Assembly (NCBI GenBank): GCA_016707785.1 | Contig: JADJGZ010000025.1 | Coordinates: 1 to 64,000, forward strand | Source of the DNA: Bacteroidales bacterium | Lineage (GTDB): Bacteria; Bacteroidota; Bacteroidia; Bacteroidales; UBA4417 | Direction: 5' to 3' | DNA: 64,000 bases | Shown here: positions 25,793 through 35,078 of the stretch, piece after piece | Layout: every line of letters begins with the position of its first letter | Numbering within the stretch: the stretch's first letter is position 1 | The notes under the pieces: generated by a model | The model's input: only the letters and a program-made list of their open reading frames with translations | The model's database searches: none | What the model was told of the DNA's origin: nothing | Made by a program: the position numbers and the translations under genes

Positions 25793-27146
25793 TAAAGATA
25801 TTTCCTCTGTGCTCAAAATTTCTGAACATGTCGTAGCTGGAAGCTGCAGGTGAAAGCAAACAGATCATCCCTTTTGCAGTAATGCTTTTTGCAATTTGAA
25901 CCACATCATCATAATTTTCTGCATCATAGGTATTCATGACATGCCGGGCCGTGTTTTCCAGTTCAGTGTGCATCCGTCTTCCTGCTTCACCCACAAAAAT
26001 GAGGTTTCTAATAGAGCTACCTGATAAAAAGGGATAAAGCATGGAATAATCGATTCCCCTGTCAAATCCTCCGAGTATCAGTGTGTCAACAATTTTTAAT
26101 GCTTTCACGGCTTCCATAGTTGCTTCCGGTATAGTAGCAATGGAATCATTATAGAATAGGATGCCATCAATGTCTCCAACGAATTCAATCCGGTGTTCAA
26201 GCCCTTTGAATTGGCTGATGGCCAGGTCGGTTTTGATAATATCAGCACCGGCAAGTCTGCCTGCAGCTGCAGCAGCCATGATATTGGTGAAGTTGTGTTC
26301 ACCTTTGAGATGATTGCCGGCATCTTTATGATGAATCACCTGACTTACTTCCCCTTGCCGCAGTATCACCTCTCCTTTACTAAAGAAAATACCATCCCCT
26401 GCCGGTTTCTCCATCGAATAGGGGAGCAGGTGCTGAGGAAATTCCATCCTGGAAATCCATTGTGATACTAAATCATTTTCAGAAGAATAGATGAAATAAT
26501 CGTCTGCTTGCTGGTAAAGTGCAATATTGAATTTGGCCTGCTGATAGTCTTCAAAGGAATAATAATGATCAAGATGTTCCTGGAAGATGTTGAGAAGCAA
26601 AGCAATATGTGGTGAATGGGTAAGATATTCCAGTTGATGGGAAGATAATTCCATGACAATGATGGTTTCTTCCTGAATGCTCTGGCTTGCATCAAAAGGT
26701 GGAATACCGATATTACCAACCAGCAAAGAATGTATGTCTGCCTGCCTAAGTATGGCATCAATCAGACTGGAAGTAGTGCTTTTTCCTTTTGTTCCGGTAA
26801 CTCCTATAACTTGCCTGTGGTATCGCCTTAAAAAAAGATCGGTCTGTGAAGTAATTTTATGTCTGTCAAGAGTCTCAGGCAATTCCCGCTTTGGAATCCC
26901 CGGGGCTTTGATGATAAAGTCATAGTCTGAAATATTTTCCATCATTTGCTCTCCCAGGTGAAGAGTTACAAATGAATCATTCAGGAGTCCGGAATCCTTT
27001 TTAATATCTGTTTTTTTATCAAGGATATGAATCATCTGCCCGGGCAGTGCTTCATGAAGTAGCCTGAGGGTTGATTGTCCTTCCAGACCATAGCCCATGA
27101 TGGCTACCTTCTTTTCATTCATTAATCCCCGAATCAACTCCTTCAT
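25773..27146 (-). CDS. murD2: UDP-N-acetylmuramoyl-L-alanine--L-glutamate ligase (MurD2 type)
   Basis: The 457-residue Mur ligase has an N-terminal Rossmann-like domain (VAIMGYGLEGQSTLRLL), the ATP loop VIGVTGTKGKSTTSS, MELSSHQLEYL, NIFQEHLDHYYSFEDYQQAKFNIA and a C-terminal domain with LILGGFDRGIDY. It adds glutamate to UDP-MurNAc-L-Ala. Its ATG overlaps the stop of the MurL gene by 4 bases (27143-27146). MurL epimerises the terminal L-Glu of the product of MurD2, an alternative to MurI plus MurD first described in Xanthomonas. The MurD2 label rests on this pairing; by sequence alone it could be called MurD. Confidence 0.88.
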   Translation of the reverse strand: MKELIRGLMNEKKVAIMGYGLEGQSTLRLLHEALPGQMIHILDKKTDIKKDSGLLNDSFVTLHLGEQMMENISDYDFIIKAPGIPKRELPETLDRHKITSQTDLFLRRYHRQVIGVTGTKGKSTTSSLIDAILRQADIHSLLVGNIGIPPFDASQSIQEETIIVMELSSHQLEYLTHSPHIALLLNIFQEHLDHYYSFEDYQQAKFNIALYQQADDYFIYSSENDLVSQWISRMEFPQHLLPYSMEKPAGDGIFFSKGEVILRQGEVSQVIHHKDAGNHLKGEHNFTNIMAAAAAGRLAGADIIKTDLAISQFKGLEHRIEFVGDIDGILFYNDSIATIPEATMEAVKALKIVDTLILGGFDRGIDYSMLYPFLSGSSIRNLIFVGEAGRRMHTELENTARHVMNTYDAENYDDVVQIAKSITAKGMICLLSPAASSYDMFRNFEHRGNIFKTKVRS

Positions 27147-28524
27147 AGCAGTGCGTTTTTTAAAGCTTTAAGAAAGGGCTCCCGGAGAAAATGCTCGTCA
27201 TTGAATTGGTGCAGCATCTCATCAGTATCGATGGACTGATATTGGGTGTAACTGGAAGTGTTACTGTAATAATCAATCAACAAGGGCCATTTTACCCTAT
27301 AATGCTGACGGATAAATAGTTGAAGCGAAATGTTAACCTCTTCAACAGTGCCGACACATTCAAAAGGTTTTACTTCATCAATGCCTGTGAGTTCTTTGAG
27401 ATACCTGATCATAGATCCCTCTTCAAAAAGGTTTTTCCCAAATATCTGTTCTAATTCATTCACCGGTATAAAGGGGCTTAAGATCGTCCATGCAAAAAGG
27501 CATTTCGGACAGGTCCCGCACCAGGTATCTGTTTTACTTCCAACATTGCAACTCTTGAATACATGATAATACTTTACATTCTGTGCAAATAACTTAGCGA
27601 TCTGAAGTTCACTAAGGGTCGCAGAAAACTGAAATAATTCAAATCCTCAGAGATGAAAGAGCTTACATAGGATCGGAAATCCTGTTCAAAATCATATGAT
27701 TTTGAATACTGGTGGTTTACATCCGTACCAGAAACGGTTGCCTCATTGGCACTGGATTCGTTTGAGAGTGCAATATGTTTGTAACCGGTTAGTGCGGAAA
27801 TGAGTAAAGTATAAAAGGCTAGTAATGCTGAAAAGGGAGTATGCCCGTTGAGGTAGCCTTCACTGTTAAGCTTCAATAATTGGGGATCAAGGGTGCGATT
27901 GATTTCTGCAATCATATTATTTGCAAACCCGGCCTTAAAGCAAGTTTCCAGGCTTGCACCTCTTGGATTCAGGATGAATGGTCTGACTTCAAATTCCTTT
28001 TTCAGAAGTTCCAGGGTAACAACAGAATCTTTTCCCCCTCCAATGGGAACAATCACTTGTTCGTTGAGCTGAAGCCTTACAGGTTCATAAATGGGACCTG
28101 ACGACTCAATCGTCATAAATTCCTGTAAGTTGGTCTGTATTGCATTGGTATAAAAGAATTCACCCAAACCCAGGTAATAGATCTTCTTCCAGAATTGGAC
28201 CTGTGGCTCAGTAAGAATCCCGGTTTTGATGATTACACGTTTAGGGCAGGCTGCTTTCCAATAGCTGATCAGTTCAATCATTCCGATATGGAATAGGATA
28301 TTCCTCAGATATGGCAATTCCAGGGTTTGTTGGGAAAAGGCCTTTTTGAAAAATGTTTTAACAGGAATGGTAAAGCCCGGGTGAAAATGAATGGAATCAG
28401 AAAGGTTAAAATGGTACTGGACCTTTATTACATCTCCCGTAACAGAAGTATCAAATCCTTCATAACTAAGAAAGGAGTGTTTCCTGCGAAATTCTTCAAA
28501 TTTCTGTTGACCTGTTAAAGGCAT
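27143..28524 (-). CDS. murL: UDP-MurNAc-L-Ala-L-Glu epimerase MurL, frameshifted
   Basis: Two frames (28524 to about 27610, and from there to 27143) join into a 460-residue protein if one C is restored in the CCC near 27615. The first part has an ATP-pyrophosphatase-like loop (VPIGGGKDSVVTLELLKKEF), LNPRGAS and NESSANEATV; the junction continues FAQNVKYYHVFKSCNVGS with the cysteine cluster WCGTCPKCLFAW. These features and the length match MurL. It would convert the terminal L-Glu of UDP-MurNAc-L-Ala-L-Glu to D-Glu in the cytoplasm. As written the sequence would yield a truncated protein; the defect is in a short homopolymer, so a read error is plausible. Confidence 0.82.
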
Positions 28525-28725
28525 ATTACAAATAGATACAATGTGCGATTAATTAAAAGGGTGAACTGTTAACAATCCTCAAATGTAAACAATCGGCAGC
28601 AATTTTTTGCCAGAGCATGCGTTATTACACAAAAGAGGGAGATTGTTTATTAAGTTTCCTCTTCAAAATAAACTAGAGATCAATTGTAATATTATTCACC
28701 AAAATAACCTGGAATACAGTTTTTT

Positions 28726-29286
28726 ATGAAAGCAGTGCTTCAACCAGCCAGCGGTCGTATCCTCGTAAGTGAACCATCACTTACTGATCGCTTTTTTGCC
28801 CGTTCTGTGGTACTGCTGGCTGAACATGATACGGAAGGCAGTTTCGGACTGATCATCAATAAGCCTTCTGAAATAAAACTCAGCCAGATTACGGATGAAT
28901 TCCCCGATTTTGACCCATTTATTTACCTGGGTGGACCCGTGAAAGTTGAGAATCTATATTTTATTCATACTAAAGGTGATGAAATCGAAGGGAGCCTTAG
29001 AATACTGGATGGCTTATTTTGGGGAGGTGATGTAAAGCAAATCAAGGAGATGATCCGCACAAAAGCCATTACGGACAAGGATATTCGCTTTTTTATCGGG
29101 TATGCAGGGTGGCAGCCCCGGCAATTGGAAAAGGAACTGTCAGAAAATGCATGGCTTGTCCTTAATACCTCAGTTGAAGAGGTTTTTAAAGTAAACACTG
29201 AGCATACCTGGCGGAAAATTTTAATTTCAATGGGGGATGATTATGCTCCCTGGGTGAACTATCCGGAAGATCCTCAAATGAATTAG
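28726..29286 (+). CDS. YqgE/AlgH family protein
   Basis: The 186-residue protein starts with the family hallmark GRILVSEPSLTDRFFARSVVLLAEHDTEGSFGLIINKP. It continues with YLGGPVKVENLYFIHT, LFWGGDVKQIKEMI and IRFFIGYAGWQPRQLEKELSENAWLV. The UPF0301 fold is well known but its molecular role is unsettled. It is monocistronic, divergent from murL with a 201-base spacer. Confidence 0.93.
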   Translation: MKAVLQPASGRILVSEPSLTDRFFARSVVLLAEHDTEGSFGLIINKPSEIKLSQITDEFPDFDPFIYLGGPVKVENLYFIHTKGDEIEGSLRILDGLFWGGDVKQIKEMIRTKAITDKDIRFFIGYAGWQPRQLEKELSENAWLVLNTSVEEVFKVNTEHTWRKILISMGDDYAPWVNYPEDPQMN

Positions 29287-29335
29287 TAAAATTTCATAGC
29301 AAATATATCCTGCTGTTGTGTCAGAGGATTCCCTG

Positions 29336-29965
29336 TTATGCACCGAACATTCCAGATAATTGTGTGAAGAAATGTCCAATCAGTGATGGTTTCATGGCTA
29401 AGGTAAACGCAAAGCCATAAATAGCTCCCCAAAAATGTGCGTCATGCCCGATATTATCAATATTCTTTTTTGCCATATACCAGGAATAAGCGAGGTATAG
29501 CAATCCAAAAATAATCGCCGGGATGCCTATTGGAATGAAAAAGAGGTAGATCTTATTTAATGGGTCGAAGACTATACTTGCAAATACAACTGCCGATACA
29601 GCTCCGGAAGCTCCAACTGCATTGTATGAGTAATCATCCTTATATTTACCATAGGCAGGTGTTGTAGAGAGAACAACAGCCCCGATATACAGAAGGAGAA
29701 AGTACAAAATACTTTTTCGTGCAAATACTAAATCATAATACTCTTCCACCACATTACCAAAAGAGTAAAGAACCATCATGTTGATGAGGAGATGCATCCA
29801 GTCGGCATGCACCAGGGCATAAGATAAAAACCTGTATCCATGCTTGAAATGATTGATATCATAGGCATTAAATACCAGGCGCCGGTAAAGCTCACGATTA
29901 CTGAAGGCAGCAATTGAGACCAGGCTGCTCACTGCAATAATGACAATAGTAATGATTGAACCCAT
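29336..29965 (-). CDS. Rhomboid family intramembrane serine protease
   Basis: The 209-residue protein has about six membrane helices and the catalytic dyad: GASG with Ser120 and the His of HDAHFWGA (His177). HADWMHLLINM is the conserved helix-2 motif. It cleaves single-pass membrane proteins within the bilayer. The start is in TAATG overlap with the stop of the upstream membrane-protein gene, so both are one operon. Confidence 0.93.
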   Translation of the reverse strand: MGSIITIVIIAVSSLVSIAAFSNRELYRRLVFNAYDINHFKHGYRFLSYALVHADWMHLLINMMVLYSFGNVVEEYYDLVFARKSILYFLLLYIGAVVLSTTPAYGKYKDDYSYNAVGASGAVSAVVFASIVFDPLNKIYLFFIPIGIPAIIFGLLYLAYSWYMAKKNIDNIGHDAHFWGAIYGFAFTLAMKPSLIGHFFTQLSGMFGA

Positions 29966-30786
29966 TACCTGGCAGGCATTTTGGTGTAATCTATTTCTGA
30001 ACCCAGCACGCTATGAGGGATCAGGTAGACGATCAGAACTATGACAGCCGCTGCTAATGGCCATAACTTGTTCTCAGGGTTTTTCTTTAGTTTCCAGGCC
30101 GCCAGAACCCATACGACTACCATTACCAGGGTTTTATTGTCTGTAAGGTCATGTCCGAATGGCCACCCTGTCCAATAAGCACCAAAAGCATATTTCTGCA
30201 CAATCGGACCTAAAATCAGTCCGCCGGGAATAAGCAGAATCAGTGTCCAGATAGCCAGTTTATAGGTCTTTGCTCCGTTAATAAGGGCTTCAATGGCTGT
30301 CCTGGTGCTGAAGAGTAAACCCAGGAACATGAACAGGATATGAGGGATGAGGATATAAGCCGGAACAGGTCCTTTAAAACGCATAACAACAGGTTGCTCC
30401 TTTTTGGCAGAAAGTACTACTTGCTTTGATCCGTCATTAAGAAGGATCCTGTACTCCATTTTGCCGGCAGCAGGCTGTTTAGGCATCATAAATGAAAGTT
30501 TATCACCTGATCTCACCATTGGCATGCTGCTAAGGGTGTCGTGGCTTTTAAATCTTTTATACTCTATAACACCCTGAATCTGCTGGTCAGGAACCTCAAT
30601 GCTGATCTCAGCATCTTCATCATTCTCAGCAGTTCTGATCAATTTATATTTATACTCTTTGCCACTAAGGTTCACTTTTCCTGTAATTGGATATGTGGGC
30701 CCCGTTATTTTCTGGTACATTGCTGCAGCAATTGTAAAAAAAACCGCAAAAAACCACCATAGAAATGATTTTAATCCTGTTTTCAT
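29965..30786 (-). CDS. Hypothetical membrane protein with periplasmic domain
   Basis: The 273-residue protein has an N-terminal membrane helix (about 7-24). A periplasmic beta-rich domain follows (GPTYPITGKVNLSGKEYKYKLIRT to KGPVPAYI, about 28-145), then four C-terminal helices with a conserved-looking KYAFGAYWTGWPFGHDLTDNK loop. Similar proteins occur widely in Bacteroidota without a known function. It is translationally coupled to the rhomboid gene downstream. Confidence 0.75.
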   Translation of the reverse strand: MKTGLKSFLWWFFAVFFTIAAAMYQKITGPTYPITGKVNLSGKEYKYKLIRTAENDEDAEISIEVPDQQIQGVIEYKRFKSHDTLSSMPMVRSGDKLSFMMPKQPAAGKMEYRILLNDGSKQVVLSAKKEQPVVMRFKGPVPAYILIPHILFMFLGLLFSTRTAIEALINGAKTYKLAIWTLILLIPGGLILGPIVQKYAFGAYWTGWPFGHDLTDNKTLVMVVVWVLAAWKLKKNPENKLWPLAAAVIVLIVYLIPHSVLGSEIDYTKMPAR

Positions 30787-30983
30787 GACATTTTCAACTA
30801 AAATTCAACTTTGTTAAGGATCATTTTTTTTCAGACAACAAGATTACAAAAATGGCTTCATATTAACAAAACTACTTATATGAAATGACCTTTTTGGATT
30901 TTTTTGATACTATAATACTTGGTTAAACGTTAAAAGAGTACACTTTTCCCGTTACTTTCTTACTAAAATTGTAATTCGATCTT

Positions 30984-32505
30984 GTGAATTCTCAATATAT
31001 ATCCAGAAACGCTCTAATGGTTTTCTTGCTTATGTTCTTCATATACAGGACAGAAGCGCAAGAGATGACTGGAATTACCGGGAGTAAATACGGGGGAATT
31101 CATTCTGCACTTATTAATCCTTCATTACCGGTCCTTTCTCCCTATTACCTGGATGTAAATATCATTACCACACACCTCTTTCTGCAGAATAATTATATCT
31201 ACCTGGCAAAGGATGAATACCAGTTTAAGCGGTTTTTTCAGGCGAATCCTCAATTCCCGACCCATCCGCCAGAAGGCAAATTCTATTACGATTATTATAC
31301 ATCACAACTTAAAAATGGTTATATCAATGCCCGGATCATGGGCCCTTCGGCTGCTGTGATGATGGGCAGACATGCTTTCGGGTTTTATGAAAATGCCCGA
31401 TCCGTTACATCAGTCAGGAACATCCCCATGAACCTGGCGAAATTCTTTTTTGAAGGCCTCACTTATCCGCCACAATACGATATCCGTTACAAGCACACTG
31501 ATAATATTGCACTCTCTCAACTCACCTGGGCTGAGTTTGCTTTAAATTACTCCTATATTTTTCAGAACAGGGGCTCTGATTACTGGACTGCCGGCATCAC
31601 GGTCAAAAATCTTCAGGGATATGCCGGTGTATACGCCTATACCAGTTTAATGGATTATATGGTGCCGGATCATGATACACTTATTGTTTACCATGCAACA
31701 GGTGAAGGTGGAATGTCGCTTCCCATGAATTACGCCAATAATAGCTATGTGTCCAGTCCGTTATTCCGGGGCAAGGGATTTGGCATTGATATGGGAATCA
31801 CCTATGAGAAAAAGAACAGGAATAGCACTAATTCTTCAAATTTTAAGAAGCTTTGTGCTCAGCCCTATACACCTTATTTCTATAGGGTAGGGGTATCCAT
31901 CCTTGATATTGGCCGAATCCGATTCAATGATAATGCTTTAAAGTTTAATGTTGAAGATGGGGCAACCTTTTGGCCTGGAATCAGTGATGTTGAATATACC
32001 AATATGAACGCCGTGATTGCTGATGTCAGTAATCATTTCTTTGGTAATTCTACCCAGCTTATTACGGATAATAAGTTCAGAATTGGATTACCCACCGCAT
32101 TTTCAGCCCAGGCTGATGTGAATATCCTGGGTAACTGGTTTGTGAATGGCATGGCCATTCTTCCGGTCAAAGATGTCGAAGTCTGCGGTTGTAAGGCCCT
32201 CAGTACTTACAATCGGCGCCCGCTATGACAGCAGGTCAATTGGTTTTGGGATAACCACTACTGCCTATGATTATCAGCGGATTCATGTTGGTGTGAATGC
32301 CCGTATTTTTGGATTCTTCATTGGGAGTGAGAAAATTACCTCCTTTTTCAAACTCGCTGATTTTACAGGAATTGATTTTTATGGAGGGATCAAATTCAAT
32401 TTGCAAAAAGGCAAATGCCGCTCATTTACAAGTTCTTCCTGCGGAAATAATGAGTATAAACTCTACCAGAAAAAGAGCGGTAATTTCTTTAAAAGATCAA
32501 GGTAA
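30984..32505 (+). CDS. DUF5723-type outer-membrane-associated protein, frameshifted
   Basis: Two frames join near 32181: the first (30984-32228) runs through GNWFVNGMAILPVKDVE and the second resumes as VVRPSVLTIGARYDSRSIGFGITTTAYDYQ and ends at 32505. The join gives about 507 residues. A signal peptide (MVFLLMFFIYRTEAQ; ATG at 31017 or GTG at 30984) is followed by the family opening MTGITGSKYGGIHSALINPS and a porin-like beta pattern. The DUF5723 family is Bacteroidota-specific and of unknown function. One extra base, or loss of two, explains the break, which is not in an obvious homopolymer. Confidence 0.75.
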
Positions 32506-32533
32506 TCTTTTCAGAAGAATCAACTGAATTGGA

Positions 32534-33768
32534 TTAATCTGTCGTTCTGACATCCAGTGCATCCCTCAGGCCATTTCCTACCAACATGAAGGCCAGTACC
32601 ATCAGCATGATGGCTATACCCGGCAGGATGGCCAGGTAAGCATAATCAAGAATAATATATCCATAGTTTTCCCGTATCATGGTTCCCCAGGAAGGCATGG
32701 GAGGCTGAACACCTATTCCGAGGAAACTAAGTCCCGCTTCCAGCAATATAGCTGAAGCAAAGTTGGCTGCCGAAATCACGATAACAGGGGCAAGGGCATT
32801 GGGCAAAATATGCCTGAAAATAATCCTGAAATTCTTATAGCCTAAGGCTTTTGATGCTTCTACAAACTCTTTTTCCCTGAGACTCAGAAATTGGCCTCTG
32901 ACCACCCGTGCTACTTCGACCCACATGGTAAGTCCGACGGCAATAAATACCTGCCAGAACCCTTTTCCAAGTGCGAAAGTGATAGCTATTACCAGCAACA
33001 GGGTAGGAACAGCCCATATAACATTGATCAGCCAGAGGATCAGTGAGTCGATAATACCCCAAAATATCCTGCCAGGGCACCAAGGGAGATACCCAAAAGC
33101 AAAGAGATGAGCACCGAAATGAATCCTACAGAAAGACTAACCCTGGTTCCAATAATTAACTGACTGAGCACATCTCTTCCATAACGATCTGTACCAAGTA
33201 GAAAAGTCTTAAAAACCAGGTGCTCATCGATAATTTGCTGCTTCAACTCAGGGGTAGAGATCTCCAGTGAGTTTCCTGAGAAAGTAGTGAATTGTGTAGT
33301 ACTATCATGATAGGAAACGACTGTCCCTTCTTTTATCGGATAAATTACATCAGGGAGGGAAAACTCCATTTTCTGTCCTCTTACAGTATCACCGGTATAT
33401 TCATGGATGATGAGGGTTCTTTCGGTAAACCTATAATCTGCATAAGGAATCTCTGTATATTGATTTTTGGATCCAAATAGAATTTTGGACCAAACAGGGG
33501 TTGCATCATTCCTTTCATTTTTCCTTACTTTCAGTATAGGTATTCTGAATCCTGGCTTTCGTGTGGTTAATACCAGGTTTTGTTCATTTGACATCGGGCT
33601 ATTGTCGGGTGCAACCATGTAACCACTGATTGCAAGCAGGAAGGAAAGCATGATAAAGATTAAGGAACCAGAGGCAATGCGGTTATTGCGGAAACGTCTC
33701 CAGGCCAACTGACTCAGGGATCCGGAGGAGATGTATTTCTTCTTAGTTAGCCACAAAATCGATCTCAC
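32534..33768 (-). CDS. Peptide-type ABC transporter permease (DppC/OppC-like), frameshifted
   Basis: Two frames join if one G is added to the GGGG read on the minus strand near 33060, giving 411 residues. The start has an N-terminal membrane anchor; a long periplasmic insert (about 55-185) precedes the permease core LGTDRYGRDVLSQLIIGTRVSLSVGF. The core continues across the join (GIIDSLILWLINVIWAVPTLL) to the EAA loop (EASKALGYKNFRIIFRHILPNALAPVIVISA). It imports or exports peptides as part of an ABC system, but no partner permease, binding protein or ATPase gene is adjacent. As written it is truncated; a sequencing slip is plausible. Confidence 0.82.
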
Positions 33769-33835
33769 TTTATCAGTTAAAAATATTGAAAAGGGGATGA
33801 AGGGTTAAATACCCATACCAAAGTGAATCCTGATG

Positions 33836-34606
33836 CTAGAATGATTTATCCCCACCAAGAATCCCACCAAGTAATCCACCACCAATTCCGCCGATCCCTT
33901 TACTTTGTTCACGGTTTCTGCCCGTAGCAGCGTGGATACGATCAGCCAGCCTAGAAAATGGAAGACTTTGCAGGTAAACTGTACCCGGACCTGTAAGTCG
34001 TGCCAGGAAAAGTCCTTCTCCACCAAAAAGTGCATTGGTGAATCCTCCTATGAATTGTATATCATAATCCACACTGGGTGCCATTGCAACAATGCAGCCT
34101 GTGTCCACCCTCAGGCTTTCATTTACAGCCAGGTCGCGCTGAATAATCGTGCCACCTGCATGCACAAATGCCAGCCCGTTACCGCTGAGTCTCTGAAGGA
34201 TGAAACCTTCGCCACCGAAAAGTCCGGCGCCTATTTTCTTTGTGAAAGCAATGTCAATATCAATTCCATTAGCGGCACATAAAAAAGAGTCTTTCTGGCA
34301 TATAAATGTACCTCCCAGCAACCCCATATCCAGTGGAATGATCTTTCCGGGGTATGGTGCACCAAAAGAAACATGCCTTTTGATTGGGGAAGTGTTGTAG
34401 AAAGTGGTAATGAAAAAACCATCACCAGTAAGCATCCTTTTGAAACCTTTCAATATGCCACCCCCGGTATCTGTTTGCATTTGTATGCCATCTTCCATGA
34501 ACATCATGGTGCCAACTTCAGCCCTGACACCTTCGTTGGTATCCAATTCAATTTCGACGATTTGCATATCGTCGCCATAAATCTTATAGTCAATAATATC
34601 AGCCAT
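33836..34606 (-). CDS. AIM24 / TIGR00266 family protein
   Basis: The 256-residue protein is chosen to start at ATG 34606 (MADIIDYKIYGDDMQIVEIELD); the frame extends further upstream but the extra residues are not conserved in character. Glycine-rich beta-helix-like repeats run through the length (GVRAEVGTMMFMEDGIQMQTDTGGG, GGLLGGTFICQKDSFL-like, LFGGEGFILQRLSGNG, LFGGEGLFLARLTGPG). The C-terminus is a Gly-rich tail (GIGGIGGGLLGGILGG). The fold is known from the mitochondrial AIM24 family; the bacterial role is unclear. It is upstream of the permease gene in the same direction (gap 67 bases). Confidence 0.88.
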   Translation of the reverse strand: MADIIDYKIYGDDMQIVEIELDTNEGVRAEVGTMMFMEDGIQMQTDTGGGILKGFKRMLTGDGFFITTFYNTSPIKRHVSFGAPYPGKIIPLDMGLLGGTFICQKDSFLCAANGIDIDIAFTKKIGAGLFGGEGFILQRLSGNGLAFVHAGGTIIQRDLAVNESLRVDTGCIVAMAPSVDYDIQFIGGFTNALFGGEGLFLARLTGPGTVYLQSLPFSRLADRIHAATGRNREQSKGIGGIGGGLLGGILGGDKSF

Positions 34607-34728
34607 TACGAAAGGAATTAGAATTTTCACAAAGCTAAGAAATAATTGAATGATGCGAATTTGAATGAGTGATTTGGACAATTTTATCTGATTTTTGCCT
34701 CCAGATTTTACATTGACAAAAAAATCCC

Positions 34729-34736
34729 TATTTTTG
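34729..34736 (+). promoter_or_regulatory. -7 box of the tRNA-His gene
   Basis: TATTTTTG matches the Bacteroidota -7 consensus TAnnTTTG and lies 16 bases before the tRNA G-1 position. No clear -33 TTTG at the right spacing is seen. Confidence 0.5.
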
Positions 34737-34752
34737 CAGTTCAATTACATGG

Positions 34753-34825
34753 TGATCGTAGCTCAGTCGGTTAGAGCGTCAGATTGTGGATCTGAAGGTC
34801 GCGGGTTCGAGCCCCGTCTTTCACC
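34753..34825 (+). tRNA. tRNA-His (GTG anticodon)
   Basis: A cloverleaf is visible: D-arm GCTC...GAGC, anticodon stem TCAGA/TCTGA with loop TTGTGGA (anticodon GTG), T-arm GCGGG-TTCGAGC-CCCGT. A G at 34752 and the discriminator C at 34825 supply the His-specific G-1:C73 identity pair. The acceptor stem (34753-34759 with 34818-34824) has two mismatches, T5-T68 and C6-T67. CCA is not encoded. Confidence 0.93.
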
Positions 34826-35038
34826 CTTAGAAAAAAGCAGTTAACATAATTTGTTGGCTGCTTTTTTTGATTGACTCCAGAGTATCGGTATATTTGACTT
34901 TACCCTGGCGGATTAGGATTACGATCAACTGACTGGTAGTTTTTTCTCCCGGTATTAATCAGTGAACCTGCCATCAATGATTATCCATTAAATCCAGTGA
35001 TTTTCCATGGATTTGTTAATAACTAATTCGAGCCGTGC

Positions 35039-35072
35039 TTTGAATAAACAGCCTTGAAATGTCTTACTTTTG
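35039..35072 (+). promoter_or_regulatory. Promoter of dnaB
   Basis: TTTG at 35039-35042 and TACTTTTG at 35065-35072 match the Bacteroidota promoter, with a 22-base spacer (usual 19-21). The expected start of transcription is at or next to the dnaB ATG (35079), so the mRNA may be nearly leaderless. Confidence 0.5.
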
Positions 35073-35078
35073 GAGCGT

